A stretch of 64,000 bases of DNA from contig NC_016460.1 of assembly GCF_000226115.1 (NCBI RefSeq), positions 1,116,001 to 1,180,000 of the forward strand, read 5' to 3'. Shown piece after piece: positions 34,561 to 45,500 of this stretch (its first letter is position 1; each line of letters begins with the position of its first letter). Made by a program: the position numbers and the translations under genes. Source of the stretch: Thermothielavioides terrestris NRRL 8126 (taxonomy: Eukaryota > Ascomycota > Sordariomycetes > Sordariales > Chaetomiaceae). Below the pieces are notes generated by a model. That model was not told where the DNA came from, ran no database searches, and saw only the letters and a list, made by a program, of their open reading frames with translations.

Positions 34561-36899
34561 TGTATATAGCTCAAAGCGAAGGGCCTATTCTAAGGCTATA
34601 TAAAACTAAGAGGATTATATAAAGAAGCGCTAAGAAGTAGCTTATCCTAACCCTAATCTAGGCCCTAAGACTAAGTATATACTAGAGAAGCTAGCTAAGT
34701 TCAAAGATAAAGGTATATAGCTACCTATAAATGGTTTTCCTTTTTACAATATAAGGTATCTAAATTAGCTAGTAAAAGCAATAAACATTGTTGAAAATAC
34801 CTTTTCTAGCGAGCCTTTTAATTTAACTAACATCGATTAACGATATTATATTAACTATCGAAGACCCTTATTCTATATTCTCTACCCTATTTTTATTTAG
34901 GTTTATCCTCTTCCTCTTTAAGCTTATTGTCATTATCCTATCTTTTACTACTTCCTTCAACGAGATTTAAACCCTATTGTAATTTATTAATCACTATAGC
35001 TATAGGATCGTCCTCTCTACTCTAAAACTCTTCTAGAAAAATACTTTAATATTTAAGATTAAGCTTGAACTATATCTATCTACCAATAGGCTTTATAAAC
35101 AAGTATAACTAAGGTTAGTACCTCTAAGACTTATAAAGTGCAAAGTAATTCTAGAGGTATATATACTTATTAAAGTAGAGCGAGTCTAGCTAGTTGTTAA
35201 CTAATTCGTTAAATATCGTTATAAGTAACTCGCAAAGGGTCAATATATCGTTAGAGAAATATTGGTCGACCTCAATATTATCGATCTTTGCAAGCTCGTT
35301 AAGGAACTTCCAACGGTTATATAACAACGGTAGACGATAGTCGACTACCTCTACCCCTAGCTATATATAGGTAAATATCTTCTAAGGGGTTTCAATGTAA
35401 ATATACCGCTAGTTCTTCTACTTATAAATAGTATAGTTGTTCTAATAATTAACAAAGTTAATAACTTTAAACTGGATAATAGGTATATAGATATAGAGCA
35501 GAGCAATATAATCGGATAAACGATCGCTATTCCAACTATCTTTATAGCGAAGCCTTCTAAAGAGATCCTAATAATAGATTAGCTTAGGTAACTAAATATA
35601 ATTAGACTTAATTGTATACAATCAAGTATAAACTATAGTAACTTACTTATTAGAAACTTAAACGACCTTTATAAAGCTAGTTCTACTATAATTTAATCTA
35701 CTAGTTCTTAGTGCTCTTTCTAAAGGTGTAGCAATCCTTAAATAAGAAAGGTCGTTTAGGAAATTAGGAGATATCCACTTCTCCTAGAAGAATAGGGAAA
35801 TCTACTTTACCTCTCCCCCTAGGGGTATACTATCTAATGCCTCTATCTTTATTCTTCCTTAGTTTAAGTCGACGATAGTCCTTTATATCTAGAGAAAGCT
35901 AAATATAAGCAATTGCTATTATTAAAGTCTTAACTCTTTAGTCTAACCGAATTATTATTAGAAGAAAATTAAGCTCTTTAACAACCCTAAGATATTAAAG
36001 GAAAATAGAGTGTTCAATAAGTATAGAAATCCTAATATAGTACTATAGAACAAACTGCGAGTAGGCGTCGATCCCTATATAGATCTCAATGCTATAGTCT
36101 ACTAATTTGCAATAGCTATTGACACTCTAAGTATAGTTTAGACTAGGCAAGGTAAATCCCCTTCGATATATCTATATTCTCTATATTCGTTTAAGGATAT
36201 AATTAGAATAAAGGTTCTAGGAAAGAAAGGTAAAGGTTCTTTATAGAATATAGATCTTTATATTCTAATAGACAAACTTCTATAGACTACGACGACTATT
36301 ATACGCAGATGGTGCTTAGTAACTATCTAGCGGTAAACGTGTAAGGGTGAGAAAGATCAATGCCTCTTAGCCTCGTTAGCTAATAAGGTAGTACTTCTAA
36401 ACACTAGTATATGTTACAAAAGTATATTAATATAGTCTGTCTTCCTATAAAGGGGTTCTAGGTGAAGTTCCCTTTTTAAAGAAATACTCGTTACCTCTGA
36501 CCGCGGTGCGGTTATAGGTGCCCTTGCTATAGTTGTATATAACAAGTGCCTAAGGATAAAAAGAAAAAGATAGCGTCCTCGCTATTATTATAGAACTTAA
36601 TATAGGATAAAGGAGCATATAGAAAGAAAGGAAACTAATCTATATTATACCCTATATAGGTTTTTATATTCGTTATCTCGTCTTATAGCAAAGTCCTCTA
36701 TTACGATATATCTATTTATTTGTTTTACTTATCGAGATCGACTATACTATTACTAGTATAAAGGTCGTCTCTTCCGACCTTAGATATTTTTATTGCTACT
36801 TTGTATTTAGCGGAAGCGAGCGTCTTCTTAAGCTTCTTAGGAGGACATATTAACGTCTTCTACACCTTGTCGTCAATAGTTACTTTACATTAGCGCTTA

Positions 36900-38709
36900 G
36901 TAACGGTAACTTTAGCCGTTTTAGCTCCTAACGTTGAATAGATGCTTTTATTGCACTAGCTTTATAGTGTCTTAGTTAGCGTTGTTAGTGCAATTGGTAG
37001 CATAGCTTTGATGATAGGTACCTTGGTAGGCGTTCTCTAAGTAGGCGGCTATATAGTCTTGGTAAAGTATATAGTCGTTATAGTTATAATATAGCTAATC
37101 TTAGGCGCTACCTCTTAGTATCCGATAGTTTAGATAGCCGTAGTAGCCTACTTTGTAACGTCTATCTTTATAATAAATGAATCTATTACAATAGTTTAGG
37201 ACTCGATAGTTGAAAGGCAGTACTCAACGTCCTATATACGCTATACTAGTCTTATATAGATACTATTATATAGGTTTACTATCGTTTAGGTAGCGAAGTT
37301 GATCTTCTCTAGAAGGGCATTATTCTTATAACGGAGATCTATTATAGTCTTATTGTACACTAGCTATAGGTCGCTAATCTTTAATATCTAGTGATAGTGT
37401 ATATTATTAAAGTCGCCCTAGAAGGTAAGACTACTAAGATCTAGGTTACTAGCTTTGCTATTTGTTTTTAACGTACTAATAAGCTTTGCTAATTCTACTA
37501 TAGTTTTTTCGACTTCCTTAATATAGACTTGGTACTTCTAGGTAAATTAGAGTAGATCCTTAGTTAGTATTTATACTGCTTTTATATCTGTTTATAGAGA
37601 TTTAATAGCATTATTGTTTATAGTAACTATATAGCTAGCATCGCTTGCTATATCTATAGCTTAAGCGTTATTATAGTAGGCGAGTCTAAGCTTTATTAAT
37701 ATTACATTTATAGAAGGGTTGCCCTCGCCCTTAGGCGAGATATAATGTAATATAAGGATTTTAATCGCTATTAGTATATAGCTCGCTATAACTATACTTA
37801 TCTCTTAGAACTCTTTAAAGGCTCTTTTAATTATACTCTTAATCCTCTAGATATATAGTTGTATATAAAGCTAATAGGCTTATTACTAAAATTCTTCTTT
37901 AGGACTATATAGTAAAACCTAGTAAATTGCGTTGCTAGCTTAGCTATATACTCATTATCGTAACTAAAATCTATATATATATAAGCAAGTGCTTTACTTA
38001 TAGTAGCGATATACTTATTTATAGCTTTAGTTAAACGTTAAAAGTACCTATATGATATATAGGTTTCTTAAAGCTCTAAGATATAGTATAGTTTAGTCGC
38101 TATATCCTCTTTATCACTAGCGTAATTAGCACTATTATCGTTAGAGACGTCTAGGTCGTCGTTAGTTGTAGTAGCCTTGTCTTCTAACGTAATATATAGA
38201 GCTTGCTAGACTTCCTAACGCTATACGCTAGTAGAGGTGACGTTACTAGTTTCTAGATACTTAATCCTTAGCGTATATTATAGGGGCTACTCCCCTTCTA
38301 TATACTTATAAGTTAAGAGAGTTCCTAAGCGCTTTTATATAGTGTTGTTGTCTAGTACTTCGTTATAGTCCTTATAGACTTCCTATTTATCGTTAGAGAC
38401 TATAATAGGGCCTAAGGTAGCAGCTTACTACTGTTTCTTATAGGCGGTCTCTAAGCTATTCTAAATCGCTTTAGCTATATTAGCTTCCTTAGCGGCTATT
38501 ATTTTATTGTTTTATATAGTTTTTAAAGCGATGTTCTTAGTTATAGCTTAATAGGATATATATACTCTTATAGTGTATAAGGGAACATTAGGTATATCGT
38601 CGGCTTTTTTTATACCTCTTGCTTACTTAGCAGTAAGATAGGCGCTCTCCCTTTTCTAGGTGCTAGCGGCGTAGCCTTTAGTAGGCGTCTTTCGTATATA
38701 GGGAGGCAT
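36900..38709 (-). pseudogene. RIP-damaged minus-strand ORF, gag-like position
   Basis: From an ATG at 38709 a minus-strand frame reads MPPYIRKTPTKGYAAST, stop, KRESAYLTAK, stop, ARGIKKADDIPNVPLYT and onward for several hundred codons, broken almost only by TAG/TAA as expected from RIP. Hydrophilic, Lys-rich composition without a catalytic motif would fit a retroelement gag (inference). The left limit is approximate, since frame becomes hard to follow near 37,500. Confidence 0.45.
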
Positions 38710-39599
38710 TTTATATACAATGAAGGCTAGTTAAGTATCTCCCTCTATAATATTGATATAATTATACTTAAGCATCTTACTACTCAATAACGTTAGTAAG
38801 CTAAGAGAATCGACTATATAGTCGTCTCTATCGTTGATATAGGCACTATAAGAATATATAGTAGATTGTTTTAAGTTGCAAATATAGTATAAGCGTATAC
38901 TAACTAATAGTAGCTTATATAAATATATATAGCTTAGTGATAAGAAGGTCTAACGATCGATTATATAGTAAACGCGAATGACTATAATAAAGAATTGTTA
39001 AGGAAGATAGATATATTGAAGTTAATATATAAAGAGAAAGGAAATTATAGTGGCCTACGTTAGGCTATTCTAGAAGTAAATAAAAACAATAGCGCAATAC
39101 CTATAGCTAATGAACAGTGTTGCTATCTAGCGGTAGCTAGAGAATAGAATATTATACCCTTAAGGCTCGAAGCTTTATACCTTTATAGTAATAGGATAGC
39201 TTTCCTTAACTATTTGTAGGTTAAGGTTAATAGCGAATCTATATATAGGAAAACTAGGATAGGCAAAGTGCTTAACGAACTAAATAATTATAGTTTTATA
39301 ACTAAAAGTGTTAATAATGTCTAAGTAAAAGGTAAAGAGAAGGGAAACTAGGAGATCTATAAGATAGAGGACAACGTTTATATATTTAATAGCAGTATAG
39401 TAGTAATAGATATACTAAAGTAAATGTATTTTAATAAGGAAAATATAAATAAATAAAAGGAAGAGAGGGAAATAGGAAAGAAGAAAAGAGAAAGTTAATA
39501 ATAGTATAGCTATTAGTAGTCGTTGCCCTTCCTTTATAGTAGCTCAACGACAACTTGGTTCTAAGACTAAGGGATCTCCGTCAATGTTTCTTACTCTTT

Positions 39600-40679
39600 A
39601 ATAGTAATGCCTTTGTTACAGTGTTCCTTTTCCTAATCGATAGGATATACTCTTTTATATTCTTCGACAAGCTCTCTAGCGTCGTTAATAAGCTAAATAT
39701 ATTCGATCTATTAGTTATCTTTAGTAGTATACCCTTTCCATTGTACTAGATACTCGACCTTAGGTCTCCTATTTCTCTAAGTAATATACTATTGTACAAT
39801 TCTCTTAACTTTCTAATGCTCGTCTCTATTAACGATTATAGGGCTAGGGGGTTCTACATTATAGCTAAAGGGGTCTTTCCCCTAATCTGGTTTCTATAAT
39901 TAGGAAACTGAAACTATAGGATAGACTTTCTAATTAGCTAGGAAGTTAAGCTTATAGACGTTTCTATCGATTTTATAGACAATCTTAAATAGTCCTATAC
40001 ACTATAGTGACTACTTTCGTTTAGGTTTTCTTAAAAGATAGTATCTATTGTATAGTTGTAGGTAAATAGTGTCTTCTACTTTAAACTTAGTAGATATATA
40101 CTTATCGTTATAATATATCTTTACAATAGTACCTATATAATTAATTTATTTTACTATTTCCTTCTAATACTATTGTTTAAGGATACTAATAGCTTTGGTA
40201 GAAGCAACGGTGCCCTTCTTATAGTAAAGTATATCTAGGATAGAACGTAGTTTAAAGCTATATACCAACTCGTTTAACGATCTTCCAATAGTGACTATAA
40301 ATATATTATTAAGGTTATACTACAATGTAGGGAGAAGTAGAGGCTATAGTATTCCTAGTTTTTCTATAGCTTCTATATAGATAGCAATTTCTACTATCTA
40401 GTTTATCCTTTCTAACTGACTATCTATCTAGGGGTAATAGGCTATCGAGAAAAGGAGACTAACGCCTAGGATATAAAAGATTTCTTTCTATAGGTCGGAG
40501 GTAAACTTAGTGTCTTAGTCGCTAATGATTTACACTAAGAGTCTCTAATCTATATACGTTAGTGCTCTAAAGATTATAACTATCTATTCCTCTATTGATA
40601 TTTTATCGTTTTTAGCTATAAGAAGCTTCTTTTTATTGAACTTATAAGTGATAGTATATATAGCGTTAAGGATTAAGTA
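39600..40679 (-). mobile_element. Gypsy-1 relic (chromovirus-type), 3' part: integrase end and chromodomain
   Basis: Minus strand, RIP-damaged. Near 40500-40540 an integrase core is readable (IISD, stop, DTKFTSDL), followed leftward by ILGVSLLFSIAYYP (about 40430-40480), the usual segment between the catalytic Asp and Glu. At about 39640-39765 the frame reads KVEYLVQWKGYTTKDN with two stops and then INDARELVEEYKR: a chromodomain, the C-terminal module of fungal chromovirus Gypsy elements. The element is cut at 40679/48249 by the Copia insertion and continues on the other side. Confidence 0.75.
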
Positions 40680-40684
40680 CTTTT
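40680..40684. repeat. Target-site duplication, left copy (CTTTT)
   Basis: CTTTT directly outside the left LTR equals CTTTT at 48244-48248 outside the right LTR. A 5-bp duplication is the normal product of Ty1/copia integrase. Confidence 0.92.
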
Positions 40685-40866
40685 TGAGAAGAGCAGCGAA
40701 GTGGGGCCATGCAGGATGCAGAGGCATGTGTATTGAGAGAGGTGCTCCTCTCAAGCTGGGTGGGAGGAGCGCCGAGGTCTATATACATGTGTGGGCAGAG
40801 CTGACATGTGCCCCCTGAGCGCAGGGAGCCTGGCAGATAGAGTCACGTGTGCACTAGCACGCGACA
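40685..40866 (-). repeat. Copia 3' LTR (182 bp)
   Basis: On the plus strand it starts TGAGAAGAGC and ends GCGACA, so it is bounded by TG...CA in both readings. It is identical to 48062-48243. It holds TATATA at 40780-40785 and a 6-bp hairpin (GAGAGG TGCT CCTCTC) at about 40736-40751, which in the sense RNA could lie near the polyadenylation region (inference). Confidence 0.95.
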
Positions 40867-40876
40867 CACCCCCCAG
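40867..40876 (-). other. Copia polypurine tract
   Basis: The plus strand reads CACCCCCCAG, so in element sense CTGGGGGGTG directly abuts the 3' LTR. A G-rich tract here is the expected primer for plus-strand DNA synthesis. Confidence 0.75.
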
Positions 40877-40948
40877 ACAGACTCTCAGGAGGCTGTCTGT
40901 GGAACACGCATGCTGGGCACTGACTCTGGAGCTCGCACTGCCAGGCGC

Positions 40949-41338
40949 ATTGAACTGTGGCCTCCGGTATTGATCCCACCATTGCGCGCAGCCGCCGCCA
41001 TTGTGCAAGTTGTCCGCGCGCCATTGTGTACGCGTTGTGGCGCGTGCGTTGGCGAATTGCGTGCTGCGCTGAATGCGGTCAGACCCAGGGGCGCCAAAGT
41101 TGACATTCAGGGGCGCTGTCGTTGGCATTGTTGCGAGCGCCATTGATCGCATTGTGCGCAGTTCCCAATTGCGCAGCGCGTTCCATCCCCATCCTCCATT
41201 CAGGCGCGTATCTTGAATCGTGCCGCCTCGATTGTGGGTGCAGGTTGCGCAATTGAGCATTGCGATCATTCGCATGTGTGCCATTGTGGCCTTTGTTGCC
41301 CAACGTCTTGAATGCACGCCCACCATTGCTACCCATTG
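40949..41338 (+). repeat. Strand-biased ATTG array upstream of the passenger gene
   Basis: I count 16 ATTG tetramers on the plus strand in about 390 bp (for example CCATTGCGC, CCATTGTGC, GCCATTGATC, GCATTGTGCGC, CGATTGTGGG, CCATTGTTG) against about three CAAT over the same stretch to 41360. None continues as ATTGG, so these are not reversed CCAAT boxes. Spacing is irregular (about 10-60 bp), like a decayed tandem repeat or a dense binding-site array. It lies between the 3' LTR and the start of the spliced gene, hence in its likely promoter. Confidence 0.7.
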
Positions 41339-41513
41339 TTGCATTCGCGCCATGCAGACAATACCGCAGTGCCGCAGGCCGGTCGATGGCTGCACTCCTG
41401 GAAGTATTTAATCATGGTGAGTGCGCCTCAAACCATCTCCCGAACTCTTCCTCTGCAGACCGCGAGCAACAGCAGCAGCATCAGCAACAACAACAACATC
41501 AACAACAACAACC

Positions 41514-42427
41514 ATGCCGTCCTCTGCTCGCCTCGCCGCTCTCGAGAAGGCCCGCGCCGCCAAGGCGGCCAAGAACAAGCCTCCCCCGCTCCCGGCCACC
41601 CCCACCAAGGCTGGCGCTGGCGCCAGCAAGAAGTGAGCACACCACAATCTGCCCGACTGGCGCGGCGCGTACATCCGCGTCTCTGACACTTGCAGCAGGA
41701 CCCCCGCCACGCCGAAGACCCCCTCCAAGCGTGCGGCGCCCCCCTCCTCCTCCTCCTCCTCTTCGGAGGATGAGGAGGAGGAGGGCGCCCTGAGAGAGCA
41801 GCCCTGCCTGGGTTGCCTGAAGTCCGCCATGCGCGGCAAGAGCTCTGGGGAGTGCCGGGAGGCCCCCGGCAAAGCGGCCCGGTGCGCGCGCTGTGCGCGC
41901 GGCAAGAAGTGTCGCTCCATGTAAGTCTGTCAGCACAGTTGCAAGGCGCACGGTACTGATGAATCAGCCCCGCGAGTGTGCTCCCCGCCGCCAAGCACTT
42001 CCTGGCCCTGATGCAGGGGCGCCAGGAGCCCAAGGCCAATCTCGTGAGTACAAATGAAAAGACAAAGGAAAAGAGCTAGTCTGACTGTGTGTGGTAGGAC
42101 CAGAAGACGCTGCGCGCCACCCTGCGCGCCCTCCTCGCCATGGAGGGCGAGGACGCCGACGCCGAGGATGACGACGACGATGACGACGAGCGCGCGCCCG
42201 CGCCCGCCAAGGGCAAGGGCAAGGGCAAGGCAAAGGCGGCCGCGCCCACCAAGAAGTCCAAGAAGGCCAAGAAGGCCAAGAAGGAGGAGAGCGAGGAGGA
42301 GGACGAGGATGAGGACGAGAGCGAGGAGGAGGCTGCTCCGGGCTTTGACCCGGAGGCGCTGGCGCGTGGTGTGGCGGCGGCGGTGCTGGCCGCCATGACT
42401 CCCAAGAAGAAGAAGGGTGGCAAGTAG
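41514..42427 (+). CDS. Spliced antisense passenger gene of the Copia element; six-cysteine, highly charged protein
   Basis: Exons 41514-41632, 41696-41920, 41968-42043 and 42098-42427 (249 aa). Introns of 63, 47 and 54 bp have GTGAGC, GTAAGT and GTGAGT donors, AG acceptors and CTGAC/CTGAT-like branch sites, and join in frame. Start context is ACAACCATGCC. Residues 1-56 are Ala/Lys/Pro-rich; 57-69 are seven Ser then acidic residues. A cluster at 77-112 has cysteines 77, 80, 93, 103, 106 and 112 (CX2C-X12-C-X9-CX2C-X5-C), resembling Zn2Cys6 topology with a longer first loop, perhaps the DUF3716-like fungal cysteine domain (from memory, unverified). Residues 140-220 alternate Asp/Glu and Lys blocks; the end is KKKKGGK. 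It is convergent with pol, 87 bp between stops. A zinc-dependent nucleic-acid-binding accessory protein is likely but inferred. Confidence 0.82.
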
Positions 42428-42514
42428 TTCCGCGTTGTTGTTTGTTGTTTCGCGGGTGCGGGCACCCCCCAGTCTGTTTTGCGCCGGCGTGCGCTCCTGT
42501 GTTTAGTTTGTTTT

Positions 42515-45500
42515 TTACTCAAGCCTTGCGTTCCTGTCCCCCTGATCGTCTCCCTGCACCATATGACGCACATCCTGCAGGTTGAGGAGCTCCCTGAAGT
42601 GCTCGAACTTCTGGCGAGTCAACACCTTCGTAAGCCCATCTGCAGGCATCTCAGCAGTTGGCAAGTACGCGACCTCGAAAGATCCCTTCGCGTGTTCCTG
42701 ACGCAGCCACATGTTGTGGATGTCAACATGACGCAGGCGAGTGCTGATGCGTTCGTTCTCTCCCACCACGAGCCGGATGGTCTGCGTGTTGTCACAGAAC
42801 ACAGTCCAAGGCACACCCAGCTCAAGTTGCAGGTCGCTGAGGAAACGCTTGAACGCCATTGTCTCCCGCGCTGCGGTGGACAGAGCGAGGAGCTCCGCCT
42901 CCGTAGACGAGGTGGTGACTGTATCTTGGCGCGCAGCCTTCCAATGAACGAGCCCACCGAACAGAGAGATGAGATAGCCTTGTGACGACCTGCGCGTATC
43001 AGGATCATCCGCATGCGACGCGTCCCCTGCGATGAGCAAGATTTGCGTGGGAGCAGCATCCTGCGGCACACCCCCGAACTGAATAGCGAGGAAGCGCGTG
43101 CCAAACAGGTAGGAGATTGCATGCTTTGCAGCATCAATGTGTGTCCCCGAGGGGTTCGTCAGGAAGTGCGAGAGCAACGATGCCGGGAACGCGACCTCCG
43201 CGCGCAGTACGACCGCGGCGTAGAGTAGCGATCCAACAAGCTCCTGGAACAGCCTGATCTGCGCTCGAGTGGCAGTGCCAGTGAACTTGCGGAGTTCCAT
43301 TACAGGGAGAGGGATGCTTGGAAAGGTGATTTGATCCGCGAGACCGAAGCGCTTCGCAATCTTCTCGATGTACTGGTCAAGGCAGAGCCAGATCTTGCGT
43401 TGCGCGCGGTCGCGGATCACCCTGATGCCCAGGAACCAAGCCACGTCCCCCTTTTCGTGCACTTCGTACTTCGCTTTCAGAGCGTCGATGATCCTCTGAG
43501 CTGTCTCCGCGTGGTCTCTGTGGTAGAAGACTAGGTAGTCGTCCACGTAGAACAGCACGAGCACGCGCCGTTGGCGATCGAAGAACAAGCATGGCTCCTC
43601 AGGCGAAGCTGTGAGGCCGAGCTTCCGAAGTGTGCCGGAGAACTCTCGGTACCAGAGCAACGGAGACTCTCGCAAGCCGTACAGAGCTCTCTGCAGTTCC
43701 ACAAGAAATCCAGGCTCTTCGAACCCCTCAGGCATCTCGCAAACAACACCCTCAGGCAGGTCCGCATTCAAGAACGCCTGCGCTACGTCGAACTGCTTGA
43801 CCTCAAGATCAAACTGCGCGGCGATAGCCATCATTGTGCGGAACGAGCGCGCTGCGAGTGTGGCTGCATAAGTGCTTTGCAGAGTAGTGAGCTCCTGAAG
43901 GTCGCCTCGAACGCAGATGCGAGACTTGCACTTCTCGAGGTTGCCATTCTGATCGAACTTGTAGACGAAAACCCACTTCAGAGGGAGTGGTCTTCCTTTG
44001 AAGGTCTCGCGCCGAATCTTGCGCCATGTCTTCCTGTTGACGAGATTGCGAATCTCTTCCTCAGCCGCTTTGATGAACTCGGGCCCTTGAGGGTGGTTGG
44101 CGAGATCCCTCCAGCGCTTAGGAAGCTTGGCGAGGTCGTCAAAATGCACCCGGGGCCTGCTTGGCGTTGCCCCAGGACGCGCGTCACGATGTTGGCGGAC
44201 TGCCGCCGCGAAAACCGCATGCAATGTGCGGTGCTGGATGCTGTCGCCCTCCTGCAGAGCGATTACAGGGTCATCCAAAAATGTGTGGCTGAACGAATGC
44301 CACGCGTGCTGATCTGGTACGTCGATGCTCTCCTCATGGTACATGGGGGCTGCGAAGCACACCAGACCGCCGCTTCCGCCTGCACCGCCGCCGGGAGACT
44401 GTCTACGGATCCGTCTTGAGTAACGAGTTGGTGGTCCGTATACCTTGCGCACGTACTTGCGCTTCTCCCTCGCTGGCGTGGCTGCGGGTGTTCCAGAATC
44501 AGGCTGAGAACCATGGTTTGAGGCGTCTTCCCAGTCGTCTGGAGCCTCTGGCTGATCGCCAGGGCGGTCGACCTCCTCTTCACTGCTAGGAGTATCGACT
44601 GCGGCAGCACTTGCCGTCGTGCTGCCCTGGCTGGCACTCCTAGTTGTGCCGCCAGCGACGCTGCTACTGGCGTCTCCGATAACTGCATCAGGGGCCTCCG
44701 ATGATGCAGTTCCCACCGGTCTGCTGTCACTGCTAGCACCGTGATCAGCAGGGGGGCCGCTCCCTCCAAAACCGTCCGGGCGTTCCTGGCGCGGCTCCGG
44801 TGTTGGTTCTGGAGTGTAAAGACCACCAGTGGGCTCCTCACCCGAACTCTGGCCGCGATGCTCGAGTACTTCCGCACCCCCCAGACAGGATGGAGAGTGG
44901 GGAGGAGCCTGCCCTTCCGGTTCCCGTTCAGTCACACCCCCCAGATGTCCTGGAGAGCCGGGAACCGTCACTGGGTCTTCATGGGCATCTGTAACTCCGA
45001 ACGGCACTGCCTCGGCGTCCCGAGGCTCTATGGGGAGTTCGATGAGCTCAACAACCTTTCTGGCGACTGCCACCGATTGAGCATCAAGCTGCTCCTCTCC
45101 CTCCCGGTAGAACGTGCGTTCGTCAAAGGTCACGTTGCGCGTTGTGATGACCTTCCTGAGTTTCGGTACCCAGATGCGGTAAATGTTGGACGCCCTGTAT
45201 CCAACAAGATACCCGATGTGCGCTCTGGGCTTGACCTTCCCAGCACGCCTCTCAATCCCCTTTTCGCGTTCCTTCGTCAGCGGGTACGCTCGGCAGCCGT
45301 ACGCATAAACGCCGCCCCAGTTAGGGCGCAGGTCGGCAGTCAGGGAATGCACGAGACCGGGCTGATACCAGCGAAACCAGTGTCTGAACCAAGAGTCGAG
45401 CACCTCGTTCGGTGAGCGGTAGTTGCGAGCGCGACTTGGGCTTATGCCGTGCAAGTACGCAGCTGCAACCGTCGACTCTGGCCACAGGTTCTGAGGAAGT

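Larger units (their letters stand above)
32030..39500. repeat. RIP-type AT-rich transposon graveyard, left part
   Basis: Composition changes abruptly at about 32,030. Downstream, TA steps are very common (CTATAG, TAGCTA, TATATA), CA and TG are scarce, and every frame is broken by TAG/TAA. This is what RIP (CpA to TpA on both strands) is known to leave. No intact host gene is visible. Two stretches can still be followed as damaged ORFs (33728-34560 plus; about 36900-38709 minus). Which element superfamilies make up the rest cannot be read by eye. Confidence 0.8.

Noticed and set aside
40949..41338. ATTG motifs as CCAAT boxes
   Set aside because: None is followed by G, so ATTGG (reverse CCAAT) does not occur in the array.
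40751..41395. 214-codon minus-strand ORF between pol and the 3' LTR (possible env-like or third Copia ORF)
   Set aside because: Runs into the LTR, consists largely of translated ATTG-array repeats and has no signal peptide, membrane segment or motif; the opposite-strand spliced gene is far better supported.
41413..41458. ATG at 41414 followed by a GTGAGT-like donor as the start of the passenger gene
   Set aside because: Splicing to the AG at about 41457 would put the Asn-rich reading out of frame with the six-cysteine exons; at most it is a leader intron.
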